DNA from: Piromyces finnis
Lineage: Eukaryota; Neocallimastigomycota; Neocallimastigomycetes; Neocallimastigales; Neocallimastigaceae
Direction: 5' to 3'
DNA length: 64,000 nucleotides
Assembly (NCBI GenBank): GCA_002104945.1
Contig: MCFH01000027.1
Coordinates: 487,001 to 551,000, forward strand
Of this stretch, positions 60,608 to 64,000 are shown in pieces. The notes beneath the pieces are model-generated. The model worked only from the letters and a program-made list of their open reading frames with translations. It was not told the origin of the DNA and searched no databases. The first letter of the stretch is position 1; every line of letters starts with the position of its first letter. Position numbers and translations under genes: made by a program.

Positions 60608-63600
60608 CTTTTTTTTTTTATAATTAATATTTAAAAAAAAATAATATGAAAAAACAATATTACTAAAATTAATAAATTTTGTATATTTTATTATCCAATT
60701 TAATATATTAAAAAAAAAATTAAATTTAATTTACTAAAAATTATTATGATTTCTTATTATTCTTCTTACTATTATTATTATTAAAAAAGGATATATTTTA
60801 TTCTTTATTTTTTATATTTTTTCATTTTTAATAATAGAAGGGATATTTTACGAAAAGAAAAAGAGAAAAAAGGAATATGATATAAAAATATTACTATATT
60901 CATTTTAAAAAGAAAAAAAAAAAAAGAAAAACTAAAAATACAAAGAATTTATAAAAGTATCATAACCAGAGTTATTACCACACAAAATCCTTTAATAAGG
61001 GAGAAAAAACAGCATAAAGCATAAAATTATGATAATCCTAATAAAGTATTATAATTTAAAATTTATATCCACAATAAGGAAATTTAAATAATAATAAAAA
61101 TCAAGAATATATTATAATATAATCTAATATATTATTTTTGATTTAAGAAAAATTCAATATAATATTCAATTTATTCCTTATATATATTGTTTATTGTTAG
61201 TATATGTTATAATAGATTTTAATATATCATGCCATTTATTATCCAATAGAAAAATGACCAAGATTTTTAAAAATGAAATAAATTATTAAAAATAATATAT
61301 TATCATATTTTTATTTGATTTAAAATTAAAGCTATAAAATGCATTATATTATAATATATTAATTAATATATGATTATTATAATAAAAAATCTTTTTAAAG
61401 TCAATGAATAAATCAAATAATAATTAAATAAATAATAATTTTTTATTTATAGTAATAAATGGTAATAAATAAGGATTAAACTACAGAATTCATATTGTTG
61501 AATTGAACATTTATTTATATCAATCAATAGCTAAAGCAGGTGGTTATAATAATGATAAATAGTTTAAGAAAGCAGATTCACTCAAAAAATGATTCCCATC
61601 ATCATGTCAATTTCACATTATAATAAAAAAAAATTAATTAAAAATTAATTATTTATATTATTTTAAATTAGTATTGACGCATCTACTCTTCTACAAAGAT
61701 CTAACACAGATTTATAGAAATTCTCAATATAAATATACTAATTGAATTAGAATTATCTATTTACTTTTATAATGGTTATAATGAATATAAAATAATGTGA
61801 AATGTAATTAAAGAAAATGAATATACAATAGGGATAGAAAAAAAAGAATTTAATTAGTTATTTTCTAAATATTTATTTAATTATTAATAAATTCATTCAT
61901 TCATTTATTTGTCCTCATTTTAAAATTAAAAATAAATTAAAAAAACGGATCATGTTACACTAGATTTTAATTAAAAATAAGAAACGAAAAAGTTAAAAAA
62001 AAAAGCTCTTCTTTTACAAGTTAAAGGCAACAATTTAAAGAGTTTTTTTTTTGAAAAATTTATATACATCTTTATTTGTAGGCACACTGAACCCATTGAA
62101 AATGAAATGATAAGTATTAGAAAAATAATTTTAAGATATTAAATCAATCTTTTATATTTTATACCTAATAAAATAACTTGCAATTACCCCCATGTAATTC
62201 ATTGATTCTTAAAGACTCTCAATAAAATAGAATTAAATAATAATTAAATATCATGCATTTTCACCATACATAATGCAAAATATTTATATAAATGTTCAAA
62301 GAATGAGGATGTACCATAACATTTGAATATTATTCAATTATCATTAATGATATATCAGGTCCTTTTTTTTTTATTTTTTTTTTTACTTTTAATGTTTTTT
62401 TAAATGATTTAATCTAAAAGTTTGTTTAATATTGTGTTACAGTATCTTTAATATTATTGGTGAAGTACAAAATTTAATTTATTCTTTATTTCTATATTAG
62501 TATTTGTGTAATGTAGAATATATTTTAATTTTGGTTAGAATATATTCAAATATATATATTAAAAATCAGATAATCATTTGTATACCAAAATAATAAATAT
62601 TGTTCCATATTTTATTCATATAGAATAAATAAATGAATGAATAAATAAATTAGTAGATAAATGAATGAATGAATGAATAATTTGTTAAAGAAATTTATAT
62701 CTTTAAAATTTTTCATTTATAGTATTATGAACTATAAATTGTTAGCCTTTATATAATAATACTTATTGTTATAATTCTATTAGTGAATATATAGGACCCT
62801 GAATATATTTTCTATTTTATAGATTAAACTCTCACTTCATTTTTTTTTTAAAAAAAAAAACATATTAATAAAGAAAAAAATTGAATTTGTTTTAAACTTT
62901 TATTAATCTATTTATGGTTTAATTAAATAAAATCAATAATTTCATTGTACTAGTAAAGGTTTTTACAATAAACAGTAGTAGTAGTAGTAGTCAGTAATCG
63001 ATTTTTATATTTTATTGTTACTTTCTTTTTATTAAACTAAAATTATAATTAAATATATTTTTTTTAAAAGGAAGAAAGATAATAATAATTTATAGAATCG
63101 AGTATAATAATAAAATGATAATAATAAATAGAATTTGTAAATGTTAAAATGTTAATATAGAGTTTGAATGATAAATATGCAGAAAAAAAAAAAAAAAAGG
63201 TGGGAGAAATTGAAATACAGAATTCTTTTTTTTTTTTTTTTTTTTCTGGTTGGTTTTGTCAATAGTAAAATATATTGATTATATTGATTAGGTATGGGAG
63301 ATGGTTTATTCTATATTTTTTTGTTTCTGGCCATTAATTTATTATGTTAAAATTATGTTTATTATTATTATTATTATTATATTTATTATTATGATTATGA
63401 TTATGTTTCTTTCAAAATCAACATTATTATTTAAAAGTTTTCAAGTTTTTTTTTTTTTTTTTTTTTTTTTCAATATATAATTAAAAAATAAGAATAATGA
63501 CCAAATTATAAAAATTGAAGGATTTTTGTTAATTTCATTACATTTCTTACTATGCTTATTAAGCTGAATGAATATTTTATTTTTATTTTTATTTTTTTTT

Positions 63601-64000
63601 TATTGATTTATAGTAAATAGTAAAATATATATGTGATAGATTTAATAAAATAGTTTATTATTTTAACTTTAAATGTATTTTCATTATGAATAAAATTGTA
63701 GAATTATGAATAATCTATTAAAAATATATATATATATAAATAAATATTAAAAAATTATAAAAGAAAAAAGTAATATGTGTATAAAATGATTTGAAAATAA
63801 ATAGTTAAAAAAAAAAAATAAAATGAAATAGATTAAGTAAATAAAAATGAAATAAAAAAATAAAAGAAAAAAGAAAAGGAAAAGAAAAGAAAGGATTAAA
63901 GAAAAGAATTAATATGAATTTGTTTTTAAAAGTTGTTATTAAAATGAAATTTGAAGACATTCATATATTCATAATACATAATAATTCTTCATTTTATCCT
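60608..64000. other. AT-rich region to window end
   Basis: About 3.4 kb with TAG/TTA microsatellites (62983-63000, 63360-63385), ATGA/ATAA microrepeats near 62630-62680 and many homopolymers. No convincing gene, tRNA or mobile element found. Confidence 0.6.

Noticed and set aside
61471-61561. Plus-strand peptide ending IAKAGGYNNDK before a TAG
   Set aside because: Could be a terminal exon after an AAG acceptor, but it is short, has no upstream partner and no recognisable motif.

Overview
The window is nuclear DNA of a eukaryote with an extremely AT-rich genome. Intergenic DNA and introns are almost pure A/T with long homopolymers and AAT/AAAT microsatellites. Genes have many short GT..AG introns and encode Asn/Lys/Ser-rich proteins with low-complexity linkers. 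A fungal Fun19/Laf-type SWIRM protein, a Yck-like casein kinase 1, and this base composition together fit an anaerobic gut fungus (Neocallimastigomycota) best. That assignment is inference; no rRNA or other marker is present. All gene models were rebuilt by eye from splice sites and reading frames.

Layout. 1-463 (-): partial small signal-peptide/membrane protein. 2263-3741 (-): four-exon SWIRM-domain chromatin protein. 5152-7666 (+): five-exon transformer-2-type SR splicing factor, divergent from the SWIRM gene. 8491-9813 (-): secreted protein made of ~24-residue repeats. 12060-12540: GC-richer hairpin-forming island. 12647-14340 (-): 5'-truncated LINE with poly(A) and a 12-bp target duplication. 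15316-18831 (-): multi-exon casein kinase 1 with an ambiguous C-terminus. 22258-28253 (-): complete Ty1/copia element with identical 236-bp LTRs, 5-bp target duplication, polypurine tract and an apparent half-tRNA-Lys primer site. 28259-35160: gene-free repeats. 35161-~40822 (-): full-size ABCA transporter. 44099-49532 (+): COG3 in 18 exons, 826 aa. 50241-50510 (-): ankyrin-repeat relic. 52421-58810 (-): 2066-aa protein with a helical N-terminus, a TKL pseudokinase and C-terminal RNI-type leucine-rich repeats. 58811-64000: no convincing gene apart from a possible terminal exon near 60.5 kb.

The genes are unrelated housekeeping and signalling loci (chromatin, splicing, Golgi tethering, lipid transport, kinase signalling) rather than a cluster. 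The most distinctive items are the helical/pseudokinase/LRR protein, the copia element's non-TGG primer site, the kinase whose C-terminus depends on either a 113-nt intron or a slippery A-AAA-AAC site, the clean LINE insertion, and a strand-symmetric excess of T-run/A-run junctions across the window.
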